Below are positions 37,774 through 48,191 of a stretch of DNA of 64,000 nt, piece by piece. Below the pieces are notes generated by a model. The model was not told where the DNA came from. It saw nothing but the letters and a program-made list of their open reading frames with translations, and made no database searches. The stretch is from Shewanella xiamenensis (GTDB taxonomy: Bacteria; Pseudomonadota; Gammaproteobacteria; Enterobacterales; Shewanellaceae), in contig NZ_BMOP01000021.1 in assembly GCF_014647135.1 (NCBI RefSeq), positions 1 through 64,000 of the forward strand, given 5' to 3'. How positions within the stretch are numbered: the stretch's first letter is position 1; every line of letters starts with the position of its first letter. The position numbers and the translations under genes were made by a program.

Positions 37774-40700
37774 TGGCAACGCTTTTTACTGCTAAAAAAC
37801 TAAGCCGTTTTTGCTGGCAATTACTGGCACTGATCTTAGTCTTGTTTGCCTTGACGGTAAGCTTGATCCGTGGATTATTGCCTCAGGTCGATGAAGTACG
37901 CCAGCAGTTAGTTGAGTATGTAAAAAGCGAATATCAAATTGATATCCAAGTTGGCGAGTTATCCGCCCAGTGGCAGGCCTTTGGCCCAGCGGTAACAGTT
38001 GATAATTTAGTGATCCCTACGCAGGACAAGCTCCCTGTTACCGTGTTGGTGAAGCATGTCCAAATCAAATTGGATTTTTGGCAATCGCTACTGACCACCA
38101 GTCCACGCATCGAAGATGTCAATTTCGATGGTGTTCATATTGCCCTTGATATCGATAAATTATCGGGTAATAAGGCGCAGGGGGCGGCCAATCAAACGGT
38201 GCAAACCGATTGGTTGTATAAGCTGCTCTTAAAGCAGCTCGAGCGTTTCTCGCTGACGGATGCTTCGGTGCAACTGCTTAGCTTGCAACATGAATATCGA
38301 CCCATCCACGTTCGCCACCTTAACTGGCGTAATAGTGGTGAGCGCCACCGCGGCGCGGGGGAAATTTACCTCGATAACAATACCTTGGTTAAGGAATCGC
38401 TCAGCCTGCAACTCGATATTAACGGCGATGCTACAGCGCCCGAGAGTTTAACTGGACAAGTTTATCTGGCGGCTCAGTCCTTAGATTTGGGCGAATGGGC
38501 ATCACGCCAACCTAATCCCTATGATCCGAGCAAAAAACTGCCCTTAGAAGGGATAGTCAATCTTAAGGCGTGGTTTGATTTTGCCCATCGAAGTTTACGT
38601 TCTGGACTCGTGCAGTTTGAGCCAAGTTGGTTGCAATGGTCGATGCAAGGTCAACCGCAAAAGTTTGAGATCCAGTCCGGTAGCATTCATTGGGAGCCAA
38701 ACGCGGCAGGTTGGGAGATCAGCAGCACTCATTTGGATTTTATCACCAATGGGGTGCATTGGCCCGAGCTGAAGTTTGCGGCCAAGCAGCAAGACGATGC
38801 TTTATATGCCTATGTTAGCCGTTTGGATTTAGACACGTTATTTCCATTGCTACCGCTTTTCCCTGGTGTCGACTTAGCCGTATTGCAGCAATGGTTTCAG
38901 CTCGCGCCCGAAGGCAGTGTTGGGCCGATTCGCCTCTATCAAAGCGCCAAGCAACCCTTGCTCGCCAGTACACATATCCAGCAATTGCATTGGCAGAAAG
39001 TTGAAGGCATACCTAACACCAACCCATTAGACATTAAGTTGCAGTGGCAGAATGACAGCTTAGTGTTTTCGCTGCCAGAGCAGACCTATACTCTCGATTT
39101 TGGCGATCAATTTTCAGCGCCTTTAGTGCTGCATGGCGCGGCGTTAACCGGTGCCTTCGATACCCAAAGGGCAACCTTATCTGTGCCTCAGGTGCAGTTC
39201 GAAAACGACGATATTGGTCTTGCTGCTGCTCTAAAGCTGGATTTTAGCGCTGCTACCAGTATGTCCCTTGCCGCCAATGTTGAAGTCAAAAATGCCGCCA
39301 ATGCGGATAAATACTTCCCGATCAAAGCCATGGGCGAGTCACTGGTTGAGTATCTGGATGGTGCGATTAAAGCGGGGCAGAGTCAAAACGCCCAAGTATT
39401 ATGGCAGGGGGCATTATCGAGTTTTCCCTTTGAGGATAATAGCGGTGTGTTCCAAGCGGCATTTACCTTAAACAATGCCGAATACCAATTCCAACCGGAT
39501 TGGCCCGCAGTCACTGATCTTTCCCTCGATGCCTTGTTTGAAAATGCCCGCATGGATATCTGGGTTAACCAAGGTAAGTTGATGAATGTGGTTGCCGATG
39601 GTGCCCACGTGTTTATTCCCGAGTTAGGCGAGCATTCGCTGTTAAAAATTCAGGCCGATCTTGCGACCCAAGGCAGTGCTGCGACTCAAGCGCTACAGGC
39701 TTCTCCCCTTGCCGATACTGTGGGCAAAACCTTAAAGGTTGTGCAAGTGCAGGGCGCGGTAACGGGGAATTTAGATATTAGTATTCCCTTGTATGAGGGT
39801 GAGGCTGAGGATATCCGCGGTCAAATTATGTTTGATAACACGCCGGTGTTTATTGCGCAGCCAGGGTTACAACTCAAGGCGGTGACGGGCACAGTGCAAT
39901 TTGCCAACGAGATAGTCGAAGGCAAAGGGATTAAGTCTCGCCTGTTTGAGCAGCCCTTGGAGTTTAGTTTTGCCACTCAACCCGAAGGTAAAGATTTTGC
40001 GCTGAATGTGGATATGAAGAGTCGTTGGGATCTCAGTCGTTTACCCTTAGAGTTACAAAATCCCTTAAGTAAGTTTTACCAAGGTAAAGTCGCTTGGGGC
40101 GGTAACTTGAGCATGATATTCGATGAGCAAGGCTATCAAATTCAAGCCAATTTAGGTTCCGATCTGGTCGGTGCCACCTTAACATTACCGGGCATTTTCG
40201 CAAAACCTGCTGACGAGCCTAGGCCTTTAATGGCCGAGTTTTCTGGTGATCAGCAGACTTCAACCCTGAGGGTCAAACTCGATAAACAAGCTGAGTTTAT
40301 TGGCGGCTTTGAGGCTGAAAAAGGTACGCAATTCAGTTATTTCGATCTGCTATTAGGGCGACTCTTCGAGGCTACCGAGGTGCCCAATACCGAGCTTGGA
40401 CATATTAAGATTGATGTAACCAGTGGCAAGTTAGCTAATTGGTTACCCGTAATTAATGCCTTTGTTGCTTCAGATAACAAACCGACTCGCACTGGTATTT
40501 TGGTGGAAGAGGCAAATAACGCTAACTTATTCCCTTCAGTGGCTGGGATTGATGCAAATATCGGCAAGTTTGATTTATTAGGGCAAGGGCTTACAGAGTT
40601 GAGACTCAGCGCCAAACCCAATGAAAATGGTTGGCGCTTCGATGCCAAAGCCAGTGAGTTTGAAGGAACGGTAGATTTTTACCCTAATTGGTTGACGCAA

Positions 40701-42023
40701 GGTTTAAAAGTGACTGCCAGTAAGTTCTATTTTTCACCCAATGTGAAGCCTGAAGGTGAAGCGGATTTTGCGGCGGAGCAGGTGCTCACTAATTTGCCGC
40801 CTGTTGCGGTGAATGTAGAGGATTTTCGTTTTTTCGATAAGCCATTTGGCCAGTTAGTGGTGCAAGCAAGTCCGCAAGCCTCGGGTTACCGCATTCAGAC
40901 GTTATCTTTAACCACTCCTGAGGTGTCTTTGCAGGGGAATGGAATTTGGCAACAGCAGAATGGTCAAAATCAAACCGAGTTATCCGTCAGTTTGAATGCT
41001 AGTCAGTTTAGCTATTTGAGTCACCAACTTGGGATCGATCCCGGTGTAAATGAAGCTCCATTGAAGGTGAATGCCGAGCTAGCTTGGCAAGGTGCACCCT
41101 ATGCGTTTTCCCTTGAAACCTTGAATGGTAAAGTCAAATTTGAATTGGGCAAAGGCCATTTATCCCAAGTGAGCGATAAGGGCGCACGGATTTTCTCACT
41201 GTTTAGCCTCGATTCATTAGTACGTAAATTGTCCTTAGATTTCAGTGATGTATTTGGTCAAGGCATGTACTTCAATTCCTTTACCGGTAATCTGCAAATC
41301 GATAATGGTGTAGTGAAAACTACGGACACTGAAATGGATGCGATTGCAGGTAATATGAAGGTGCGCGGCTATACGGATCTCACCAGCGAAAGCTTAAATT
41401 ACGATATCCGTTTTGTTCCGCAACTGGCCTCAAGTGTGCCAACTGTGGTGCTGCTCAGTACCAGTGCGTGGACGCTCGGGCTTGGGGCGTTTGCCTTAAC
41501 CAAAGTGTTAGAGCCTGTGATTGAGGTGATCTCTGAGATCCGTTTCCGAGTAACGGGCACTATGTCTGAGCCTGTGGTAGAGGAACTGGAACGTAAGAGT
41601 AAAGAGATTGAAATCCCCGAGTCGATTCTGCCTATGGTGGGGGGCGAATTGCCAGCGCTAACCGAGGGTGCTGAGCCGAATGATGCGCCACCCGTCAAGA
41701 ATAGCGCCCCGACCAAGACAGACGATAAGCCGCCCGTCGAGCCCGAAAAAAACAACGAGCAACCTGCGCTAGATGCTGATAAAGCTAAAGAGAAACCTGT
41801 AAAAGCTGTTAAGGAAGAGACATCGCCGCAAACGCCGACGCTCCCTAAGGTTGAGCCTGCTGAGCCGCCTAAAGCCGAACCAGAACAACCTAAGCCTGTG
41901 AGCCCCAAGGTGGTATTGTCGATAAACACAATTCAAGGAGATAGTCATGCGCATCAGCCTGTTGCAATGTCAGAGCAGTCGCGACGTCAGCGCGAATCTG
42001 TTGTTTATCGAATCGCAGCTTGA
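37773..42023 (+). CDS. yhdP: YhdP-family AsmA-like envelope protein
   Basis: A 1416-residue AsmA/TamB-type protein with one N-terminal membrane helix (about residues 13-35) and a very long periplasmic beta-groove. The AsmA-like C-terminal domain is at about 1000-1270 (NGVVKTTDTEMDAIAGNMKVRG). The E. coli homologue, with TamB and YdbH, moves phospholipid to the outer membrane. GTG overlaps the rng stop by one base. A Pro/Glu/Lys-rich C-terminal tail (about 1290-1380) follows, and the last 77 bases overlap the next gene in another frame. Confidence 0.9.
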   Translation: MATLFTAKKLSRFCWQLLALILVLFALTVSLIRGLLPQVDEVRQQLVEYVKSEYQIDIQVGELSAQWQAFGPAVTVDNLVIPTQDKLPVTVLVKHVQIKLDFWQSLLTTSPRIEDVNFDGVHIALDIDKLSGNKAQGAANQTVQTDWLYKLLLKQLERFSLTDASVQLLSLQHEYRPIHVRHLNWRNSGERHRGAGEIYLDNNTLVKESLSLQLDINGDATAPESLTGQVYLAAQSLDLGEWASRQPNPYDPSKKLPLEGIVNLKAWFDFAHRSLRSGLVQFEPSWLQWSMQGQPQKFEIQSGSIHWEPNAAGWEISSTHLDFITNGVHWPELKFAAKQQDDALYAYVSRLDLDTLFPLLPLFPGVDLAVLQQWFQLAPEGSVGPIRLYQSAKQPLLASTHIQQLHWQKVEGIPNTNPLDIKLQWQNDSLVFSLPEQTYTLDFGDQFSAPLVLHGAALTGAFDTQRATLSVPQVQFENDDIGLAAALKLDFSAATSMSLAANVEVKNAANADKYFPIKAMGESLVEYLDGAIKAGQSQNAQVLWQGALSSFPFEDNSGVFQAAFTLNNAEYQFQPDWPAVTDLSLDALFENARMDIWVNQGKLMNVVADGAHVFIPELGEHSLLKIQADLATQGSAATQALQASPLADTVGKTLKVVQVQGAVTGNLDISIPLYEGEAEDIRGQIMFDNTPVFIAQPGLQLKAVTGTVQFANEIVEGKGIKSRLFEQPLEFSFATQPEGKDFALNVDMKSRWDLSRLPLELQNPLSKFYQGKVAWGGNLSMIFDEQGYQIQANLGSDLVGATLTLPGIFAKPADEPRPLMAEFSGDQQTSTLRVKLDKQAEFIGGFEAEKGTQFSYFDLLLGRLFEATEVPNTELGHIKIDVTSGKLANWLPVINAFVASDNKPTRTGILVEEANNANLFPSVAGIDANIGKFDLLGQGLTELRLSAKPNENGWRFDAKASEFEGTVDFYPNWLTQGLKVTASKFYFSPNVKPEGEADFAAEQVLTNLPPVAVNVEDFRFFDKPFGQLVVQASPQASGYRIQTLSLTTPEVSLQGNGIWQQQNGQNQTELSVSLNASQFSYLSHQLGIDPGVNEAPLKVNAELAWQGAPYAFSLETLNGKVKFELGKGHLSQVSDKGARIFSLFSLDSLVRKLSLDFSDVFGQGMYFNSFTGNLQIDNGVVKTTDTEMDAIAGNMKVRGYTDLTSESLNYDIRFVPQLASSVPTVVLLSTSAWTLGLGAFALTKVLEPVIEVISEIRFRVTGTMSEPVVEELERKSKEIEIPESILPMVGGELPALTEGAEPNDAPPVKNSAPTKTDDKPPVEPEKNNEQPALDADKAKEKPVKAVKEETSPQTPTLPKVEPAEPPKAEPEQPKPVSPKVVLSINTIQGDSHAHQPVAMSEQSRRQRESVVYRIAA

Positions 42024-42795
42024 GGAATTAACCCGTGAGCGCCTGCAATGGGACAAAAATGCCCCGCATTTAGTGGTGCTGCCAGAATGCAGCTTGCTGT
42101 TTGGTGGTCATGAGAGTCAACAACTCGCCTATGCGGGTGATAGTCATCTTAGCCCGTTAAAATCCGCCTTAAGTGCCTTAGCCGCCCGTTACTGCGTGTA
42201 TATGGTGGCGGGAACCATCCCCGCGCTGGCGGCGGATGGGCGCGTCTACAGCCGCTGTTATCTGTTTGATGATAAAGGTGATACCTTAGGGCAATACGAT
42301 AAACTGCATCTGTTTGATGTGGATGTCGCCGACGGCACTAAGCAATACCGCGAGAGTGAAACCTTCTGCCCCGGCAATCATATCAGTGTCATCGACACCC
42401 CTTTTGGCAAAATTGGCTTGACCATCTGTTATGATTTACGCTTTCCGGACTTATTTAGGGCGCTGCGCCTTGCGGGAGCCGAGATTATTACCGTGCCTTC
42501 GGCTTTTACTAAGGTCACGGGAGAAGCCCATTGGCAGGTGTTATTACAGGCCAGAGCCATTGAAACCCAATGCTTTATTTTGGCCGCAGCCCAATGGGGC
42601 GCCCATAACGAAGGTAGTCGTGAGACCTGGGGGCAGAGCATGGTGATAGGCCCTTGGGGCGAGGTAATTGCCGAGCAGAAAACCGGTACAGGTTGGGTAC
42701 ATGCCGATATCGATGTGGCCGAGGTGCACAGCATCCGCAGTAAAATGCCCGTGGCGCAACATAATCGCTTTACTGCACCGAACCTTAAACCTTGA
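41947..42795 (+). CDS. Carbon-nitrogen hydrolase (deaminated glutathione amidase-like)
   Basis: A 282-residue nitrilase-superfamily enzyme. The Glu-Lys-Cys triad is visible: LPECSLLF (Glu about 48), DKLHLFDVDV (Lys about 119) and TICYDLRFPDLFR (Cys about 160). The KLHLFDVDV...YRESETF pattern is typical of the Nit1/YbeM branch, which removes the amide of deaminated glutathione. AAGGAGATAGTC lies just before ATG. The start lies inside yhdP, overlapping it by 77 bases. This yhdP-nit-tldD order is common in non-enteric Gammaproteobacteria. Confidence 0.85.
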   Translation: MRISLLQCQSSRDVSANLLFIESQLEELTRERLQWDKNAPHLVVLPECSLLFGGHESQQLAYAGDSHLSPLKSALSALAARYCVYMVAGTIPALAADGRVYSRCYLFDDKGDTLGQYDKLHLFDVDVADGTKQYRESETFCPGNHISVIDTPFGKIGLTICYDLRFPDLFRALRLAGAEIITVPSAFTKVTGEAHWQVLLQARAIETQCFILAAAQWGAHNEGSRETWGQSMVIGPWGEVIAEQKTGTGWVHADIDVAEVHSIRSKMPVAQHNRFTAPNLKP

Positions 42796-42904
42796 ACAGA
42801 TTAAGCCTTCAACAGATTTAGATGAAATAGACTCACAGCGAATTTAAGTTATTTTAAAAATGAGTGAGTTGCCAATTTTAGCCAAGCTTTCAGAGAGAAC
42901 CGCG

Positions 42905-44353
42905 ATGCCTTTTTTAGCACAAGTAGAGCAAAGTTTATTAAAGGGTGGCTTAGCCCTAGATGGGTTACAAAGTTATTTAAACACCATACATCAACATAAA
43001 GTCGATTTTTCCGATCTCTATTTCCAAGGCAGTCGCCACGAATCTTGGGTGCTCGAAGATGGCATTATTAAAGATGGTAGCTTCCATATCGAACGTGGTG
43101 TCGGTGTGCGTGCTATCAGCGGCGAGAAAACCGGTTTTGCCTATGCCGATGATATTACGCCAGCGGCCTTAAGCGCTGCGGCCGAGGCGGCGCGCGGTAT
43201 TGCAGGGGCGGGTGAGCAGGCCAAGGTTCAGGCCTTCAAACGCCAACAAGCCTTGGCGCTGTACGATAGTCTCGACCCTATCGCCGCCATGGAAGAAGTG
43301 AAAAAAATCAACCTGCTGAAAGAGGCTGATGCTTATGTTCGTAGCCTCGACAGTCGCATTATTCAAGTGGTGATTAGCCTTGCTGGTGTGCACGAAGAAA
43401 TCTTGGTCGCTGCCAGCGATGGCACCTTGGCTGCCGATATTCGCCCGTTAGTGCGCTTTAATTGCAGCGTGATTTTAGAAGAAAATGGCAAGCGTGAACG
43501 TGGCAGTGCCGGTGGCGGTGGTCGTCACGATTACAGCGTGTTTATGGTAAATGATGAAACCAGTTTGCCGATGTGCTTTGCCTTTGCCCGTGAAGCGGTG
43601 CGTCAGGCACAAGTTAACCTCAATGCCATTGATGCGCCCGCCGGAGAAATGCCCGTGGTGCTCGGTAATGGTTGGCCAGGGGTGTTATTGCATGAGGCTG
43701 TAGGCCATGGTCTGGAAGGTGACTTTAACCGCAAGGGCAGCAGCGCCTTTAGTGGTATGGTCGGCCAGCAAGTGGCGTCGAAACTGGTGACAGTGGTGGA
43801 CGATGGCACGCTTGCGAATCGTCGAGGCTCATTGAGCATCGACGATGAAGGCGTACAAACCCAGAGAACCGTGTTAATCGAAGACGGTATTCTCAAAGGT
43901 TACATACAAGATAAATTAAATGCGCGCCTGATGGGCGTAGCACCAACGGGCAATGGTCGCCGTGAATCCTATGCGCATCTACCTATGCCTCGTATGACTA
44001 ACACTTATATGACGGCGGGCGAGTCTGATCCGAGCGAGATCATCAAGTCGGTGAAGAAGGGCATTTATGCGCCTAACTTTGGTGGCGGCCAGGTCGATAT
44101 CACTTCAGGCAAGTTTGTGTTCTCCGCCTCTGAAGCCTATCTGATTGAAAATGGTGAAGTGACTCAAGCAATTAAGGGCGCTACCCTGATTGGTAATGGC
44201 CCAGAAGCCATGAGCCAGATTTCCATGGTGGGTAACGACATGGCCCTAGATAAGGGCGTTGGTGTGTGTGGTAAAGATGGCCAAAGCGTGCCTGTGGGTG
44301 TCGGTCAACCGACCCTTAAGCTCGATAAGCTGACCGTAGGCGGTACTGCGTAA
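42905..44353 (+). CDS. tldD: Metalloprotease subunit TldD
   Basis: The frame is open from 42860, but the ATG at 42905 has AGAGAG upstream and yields 482 residues, matching E. coli TldD (481). The family core is seen in [32 protein letters not shown] and the zinc motif [11 protein letters not shown] (HExxxH). TldD pairs with PmbA (TldE) to degrade unfolded peptides and to process microcin B17 and CcdA-like substrates. PmbA lies at 54740, about 10 kb away, instead of next door. Confidence 0.97.
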   Translation: MPFLAQVEQSLLKGGLALDGLQSYLNTIHQHKVDFSDLYFQGSRHESWVLEDGIIKDGSFHIERGVGVRAISGEKTGFAYADDITPAALSAAAEAARGIAGAGEQAKVQAFKRQQALALYDSLDPIAAMEEVKKINLLKEADAYVRSLDSRIIQVVISLAGVHEEILVAASDGTLAADIRPLVRFNCSVILEENGKRERGSAGGGGRHDYSVFMVNDETSLPMCFAFAREAVRQAQVNLNAIDAPAGEMPVVLGNGWPGVLLHEAVGHGLEGDFNRKGSSAFSGMVGQQVASKLVTVVDDGTLANRRGSLSIDDEGVQTQRTVLIEDGILKGYIQDKLNARLMGVAPTGNGRRESYAHLPMPRMTNTYMTAGESDPSEIIKSVKKGIYAPNFGGGQVDITSGKFVFSASEAYLIENGEVTQAIKGATLIGNGPEAMSQISMVGNDMALDKGVGVCGKDGQSVPVGVGQPTLKLDKLTVGGTA

Positions 44354-44357
44354 AACG

Positions 44358-44378
44358 AGAAGCTAGAAGCTAGAAGCT
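44358..44378. repeat. Short heptamer tandem repeat (AGAAGCT) x3
   Basis: Three perfect contiguous AGAAGCT units lie five bases after the tldD stop. Permuted, the unit GCTAGAA differs from the mshC-upstream unit CCTAGAA at one base. Confidence 0.9.
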
Positions 44379-44481
44379 CCTACGTTTATTGGCTAAGTAC
44401 TTATTTTAGAACCCATCTTACACTTCCAGCGGTGGGTTCTAGCCGCCTTCCATGATGGATGTTATCATTTGCAAAGGAAAT

Positions 44482-44497
44482 TAGAGTAACTACTCTA
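44482..44497 (+). promoter_or_regulatory. Operator-like palindrome before the export operon
   Basis: TAGAGTA and TACTCTA are perfect inverted arms around AC, ending nine bases before the ATG of the TolC-family gene and overlapping its Shine-Dalgarno region. A repressor site is possible. No regulator gene is adjacent. Confidence 0.35.
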
Positions 44498-44506
44498 GAG
44501 GTGTTA

Positions 44507-45925
44507 ATGAAACTATCACGTTTGGCATGGCTGTGTTTATTGCCTTTGCCCTCACTATTGCCGTTAGCGGCCTATGCCCAGCCCAGTAGCTTTACTGAGG
44601 CTTGGCAGCAAGTGCTTAAGGTGAGCGATAAACTCCAGGCTCAATCCCAAGAGGTGAATCGCGCCAAGGGCGAGCAAGAGGCGGGCGAAAGTTTAAATCT
44701 GCCGTCCCTCAGTCTGAATGGCAGTTATACCCACCTCGAAAAACCAATTGAATTAGATTTAAGGGATCTTAATCCCCTTGCCTCGGGTTCATTGCCATTA
44801 CCTCCTGAATTAGGTGGCATATTGGCGAGTATTCCGGGTTCATTATTTGTCACGCCCTTTACCGAGCAAGATATTTTTCGCGCCAGCTTACAGGCGATGT
44901 GGCCGATTTATACCGGCGGCCAGATCACTGCGGCTCAAGGCATTCATGCCGCCATGGTGGCCGAGAAACAACAGGAATTACAGTTAGCAACTCGCGACTT
45001 ATTCACTCAGTTGGTTGATCGTTATTATGCCGTCGATGTGACTCAATCCCTCGTCAGCACCCAAACCGAGCTGGTGGCCTCCTTAACTAAGCACGTTGAC
45101 CACGCGCTAGCGCTAGAGCGCGAGGGGCAAATCGCTAAGGTCGAGCGCCTCAATGCTCAAGTGGCCTTAGACAACGCTAAGGTCAATTTAGGCAGCGCCC
45201 GCCGCCAACATGAAATGGCCGTTATCGCCCTATCGCGTATGTTGCAACGGAGTGATGTTAGTACTAACTCGCCGCTATTTGTGCTGCCACAGGCGCCGTC
45301 ATTGGGGGACTTGACCCAAATGACCTTAAATCAACACCCGGCGCTTAAGCTACTTGAGGCTAAAGAGGCGCAGGCGAATGGTTTGGTTTCCTTAGAGAAA
45401 GGTAAATATCACCCCACGGTTTTCCTCTTTGGTAATTACACCTTATACGAAGATGACAGCTTGTTTTCTAAGGTAGAACCGGACTGGATGGTCGGTGTCG
45501 GTGTAAAAGTGCCCTTGCTGAGCCGCGATGGCCGCAGCGGTAAAGTGGAAGCGGCTAAGAGTGCCTTGCTGCAAGCCCGTTACACTAAGGCGCAGACACG
45601 CCAAGACTTAAGTTTGCTGCTCGACCAAAGTTACCGCCAGTTATTACAGGCCGAAGAAGAGTTCAAGGCCCTGAATACCTCACTCGAACTGGCCACCGAG
45701 AACCTGCGTTTAAGGGAAATCGCCTTTAATCAAGGGCTTTCAACCTCTATTGATAGGGTCGATGCCGAATTAAAACTGAGCGCCGTTAAAACCCAGCAGC
45801 TCGGTGCCAGTTATCGCTATGTGCAAGCCTATGCCAGATTAATGGCCATCAGTGGTCAATTAGATGAATTTATCGGTCGCAGTGCCACAGGCACTCAATC
45901 GCAGGAGACTATCAATGCGCGCTAA
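44507..45925 (+). CDS. TolC-family outer membrane efflux protein
   Basis: The frame is open to 44459, but the ATG at 44507 follows AGAGGTG and opens the signal peptide (WLCLLPLPSLLPLAAYAQ), giving 472 residues. Two OEP (TolC) domains, with long coiled-coil segments (EAWQQVLKVSDKLQAQSQEVNRAK-type helices) and YRQLLQAEEEF late. It forms the outer-membrane duct for the HlyD-like adaptor and two permeases that follow. Overlap with the next gene is 11 bases. Confidence 0.9.
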   Translation: MKLSRLAWLCLLPLPSLLPLAAYAQPSSFTEAWQQVLKVSDKLQAQSQEVNRAKGEQEAGESLNLPSLSLNGSYTHLEKPIELDLRDLNPLASGSLPLPPELGGILASIPGSLFVTPFTEQDIFRASLQAMWPIYTGGQITAAQGIHAAMVAEKQQELQLATRDLFTQLVDRYYAVDVTQSLVSTQTELVASLTKHVDHALALEREGQIAKVERLNAQVALDNAKVNLGSARRQHEMAVIALSRMLQRSDVSTNSPLFVLPQAPSLGDLTQMTLNQHPALKLLEAKEAQANGLVSLEKGKYHPTVFLFGNYTLYEDDSLFSKVEPDWMVGVGVKVPLLSRDGRSGKVEAAKSALLQARYTKAQTRQDLSLLLDQSYRQLLQAEEEFKALNTSLELATENLRLREIAFNQGLSTSIDRVDAELKLSAVKTQQLGASYRYVQAYARLMAISGQLDEFIGRSATGTQSQETINAR

Positions 45926-46889
45926 CAGAATTCTTGCTCTCACGGCGTTGGTCGCATTAGGCCTTATTTTAGCCTATGGGCTCAAACTGGCTTATAGCCC
46001 AAAGCCGAGTGTGTTGCAGGGGCAGATTGAAGCCCGCGAATATAACGTATCCTCTAAGGTGCCAGGACGGGTCGAACAAGTGCTTGTGCGCCGTGGCGAT
46101 AGTGTCAATGAAGGTGATTTACTGTTTGCTATCCACAGTCCAGAGCTAGATGCCAAGTTGATGCAGGCCGAAGGTGGCCGTGATGCCGCTAAAGCCTTGC
46201 AACAAGAGGCAAATAATGGTGCCCGTAGCCAAGAAGTGATGGCAGCTAAAGAGCAATGGCTCAAGGCGCAAGCGGCGGCAACACTGGCAAAAACTACCTA
46301 TACCCGCGTCGAAAACTTATTTGCCGAAGGAGTCGCCGCACGGCAAAAACGCGATGAAGCCTTTACCCAGTGGCAAGCGGCAAAATACACAGAACAAGCG
46401 GCGTTAGCCATGTATCAAATGGCCGAAGAAGGCGCGCGGGTCGAAACCAAAGCTGCTGCGGCGGGGAATGCGCGTATGGCCGAAGGCGCGGTGAAAGAAG
46501 TCAGTGCCATTATGGCTGATAGCCAAATGCGTGCGCCTAAGTCTGGGGAAATCAGCGAAGTATTATTGCAAGCAGGTGAACTGGCGCCGAGTGGTTTCCC
46601 TGTGGTGAGTCTGATTGATATGCAGGACGCTTGGGCGGTATTCCAAGTACGTGAAGATCAACTAAAGCGTTTTAAAAAGGGCGATAAACTGCAATTAACA
46701 CTGCCAGCGCTGGATAAAACGGTAGAGTTTACTGTCTCCCATATCAGTGTGATGGGTGATTTTGCGACTTGGCGTTCGACCGAAAGCGGCCACGATTTTG
46801 ATATGCGCACCTTTGAGGTGGAGTTACGCCCAACGGCGCCCATTGCGGATCTGCGCGTCGGTATGTCTGTGTTGCTCAGTGCAGAGTAA
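45915..46889 (+). CDS. HlyD-family periplasmic adaptor protein
   Basis: The ATG at 45915 (MRANRILAL) after GCAGGAGAC is preferred to the upstream frame at 45864, giving 324 residues. One membrane helix (about 7-25), a biotinyl-lipoyl-like half (REYNVSSKVPGRVEQVLV), a coiled-coil hairpin (about 85-185), and the second half (QMRAPKSGEISEVLLQAGE). It connects the permeases with the TolC-family duct. The ORF overlaps the TolC gene by 11 bases. Confidence 0.9.
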   Translation: MRANRILALTALVALGLILAYGLKLAYSPKPSVLQGQIEAREYNVSSKVPGRVEQVLVRRGDSVNEGDLLFAIHSPELDAKLMQAEGGRDAAKALQQEANNGARSQEVMAAKEQWLKAQAAATLAKTTYTRVENLFAEGVAARQKRDEAFTQWQAAKYTEQAALAMYQMAEEGARVETKAAAAGNARMAEGAVKEVSAIMADSQMRAPKSGEISEVLLQAGELAPSGFPVVSLIDMQDAWAVFQVREDQLKRFKKGDKLQLTLPALDKTVEFTVSHISVMGDFATWRSTESGHDFDMRTFEVELRPTAPIADLRVGMSVLLSAE

Positions 46890-46894
46890 CGACT

Positions 46895-48190
46895 GTGACC
46901 AAGTTACCGAGCGAGCCTAAGCCATTGAGCGAGCATGGCACTAACGCCGATGCGACAGAGTCTGCCTCCGTAGGCTTTATGGCGTTGTTCATGGCATTGG
47001 TGCGCCGCGAGCTTAAGGCGCTATGGCGCGATCCTTGGCAACTAGCCCTTATCAGTTACATTCCGCTGCTGGGGATTTTGTGCCTGTGGTGGTTATTTAG
47101 TGCGGGTTTACCGCGGCAGTTACCCGTGGCGATTGTTGATCAAGACCATAGCCAACTCAGCCGGATGCTGACCCGTCAACTCAAAGCCAATCCTGTGACC
47201 GATCCCCAGAGTTTTACCGATCTCTCCTCGGCCGTCGAGGCTATGCAGCAGGCGCAGGTCTATGCGGTGGTAGTATTTCCCTATGATATGAAAAAGGATT
47301 TGCTTACCGGCCATACACCCACAATCGATGTGCGCTACAACAGCCAGTTTTTGTTGGTGGGTAAGCTGTTGTCGAGTCAAATTCAGTTGAGTCTCGGCGA
47401 TGGGTTGTTGCAGGTCGCAGGCCTTAAGCAACTGATGACGGGCACACCAAAATCACAAGTGGCGGTGAATTTAAGCCCGGTCAAAAGCCAGACCACGGCA
47501 TTGTTTAATCGTAACAATAACTACATTGGCTTTTTAGTGCCGCCGGTATTGGTAGCCCTTTGGCAGTTGTTATCTATGCTGGTGATGGCTAACAGCTTAA
47601 ATCGCGAGTTACACCTTAATGCCGCACAGTCAGAGGAGGGGATCTCCAATCAATTGACCGAGCATTTTTGGCCTAAGGTGTTGGCTAAGATCCTGTTGTT
47701 TACGCCTATCTTGATGTTACAGGGTGGGTTTATCCTCGCTTGGTTGTATTTGTATCTGGCCCTGCCTTTTGCGGGCAGTATAGCGCTGCTGCTGTTTGCC
47801 CAGTTGATCATGCTGTTGGCGGTATGGAGTTTGGTGTTACTGGTGTTTGTGCTGATGCGTGATAGTGCGCGGGTCATCAGTTTTTGTACCGCATTATTTG
47901 CACCTGCCTTTGCCTTTATGGGGATCACTTTTCCTACCCACGAAATGCCACAACTTGCCCAGTGGTGGCGGCTCATTATGCCATCGAGCCATTATATTGA
48001 ATCCCATGTGAGCGTGGTCAGTTACGGTGCTACTTGGTCAGCGATGGCGCAGCAATTGAGTAGTTATTGGGGATTTATTTGCCTGCTCCCCGTGATTTAT
48101 ACCTTGGCGAGTAAACTACTGCCGATAACGCTAACCCCCAATTCGGTAGCGGCTGACACCGATACATCTCTATCAGTGAAGGGGCAATAA
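46895..48190 (+). CDS. ABC-2 type export permease, first of two
   Basis: A 431-residue protein from a GTG start: N-terminal VRRELKALWRDPWQLAL (ABC-2 entry), a membrane helix, a periplasmic domain (about 75-215), and five C-terminal helices, the YbhS/YhhJ-like layout. ABC-2 permeases in this family work in pairs with an ATPase and a HlyD adaptor. No ATPase gene is next to it. The start lies five bases after hlyD. Confidence 0.85.
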   Translation: MTKLPSEPKPLSEHGTNADATESASVGFMALFMALVRRELKALWRDPWQLALISYIPLLGILCLWWLFSAGLPRQLPVAIVDQDHSQLSRMLTRQLKANPVTDPQSFTDLSSAVEAMQQAQVYAVVVFPYDMKKDLLTGHTPTIDVRYNSQFLLVGKLLSSQIQLSLGDGLLQVAGLKQLMTGTPKSQVAVNLSPVKSQTTALFNRNNNYIGFLVPPVLVALWQLLSMLVMANSLNRELHLNAAQSEEGISNQLTEHFWPKVLAKILLFTPILMLQGGFILAWLYLYLALPFAGSIALLLFAQLIMLLAVWSLVLLVFVLMRDSARVISFCTALFAPAFAFMGITFPTHEMPQLAQWWRLIMPSSHYIESHVSVVSYGATWSAMAQQLSSYWGFICLLPVIYTLASKLLPITLTPNSVAADTDTSLSVKGQ

Positions 48191-48191
48191 C

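Noticed and set aside
41399-41929. 176-codon minus-strand Ser/Gly-rich ORF opposite the yhdP tail
   Set aside because: It is a low-complexity mirror of the Pro/Lys/Glu-rich tail; chance open frame.
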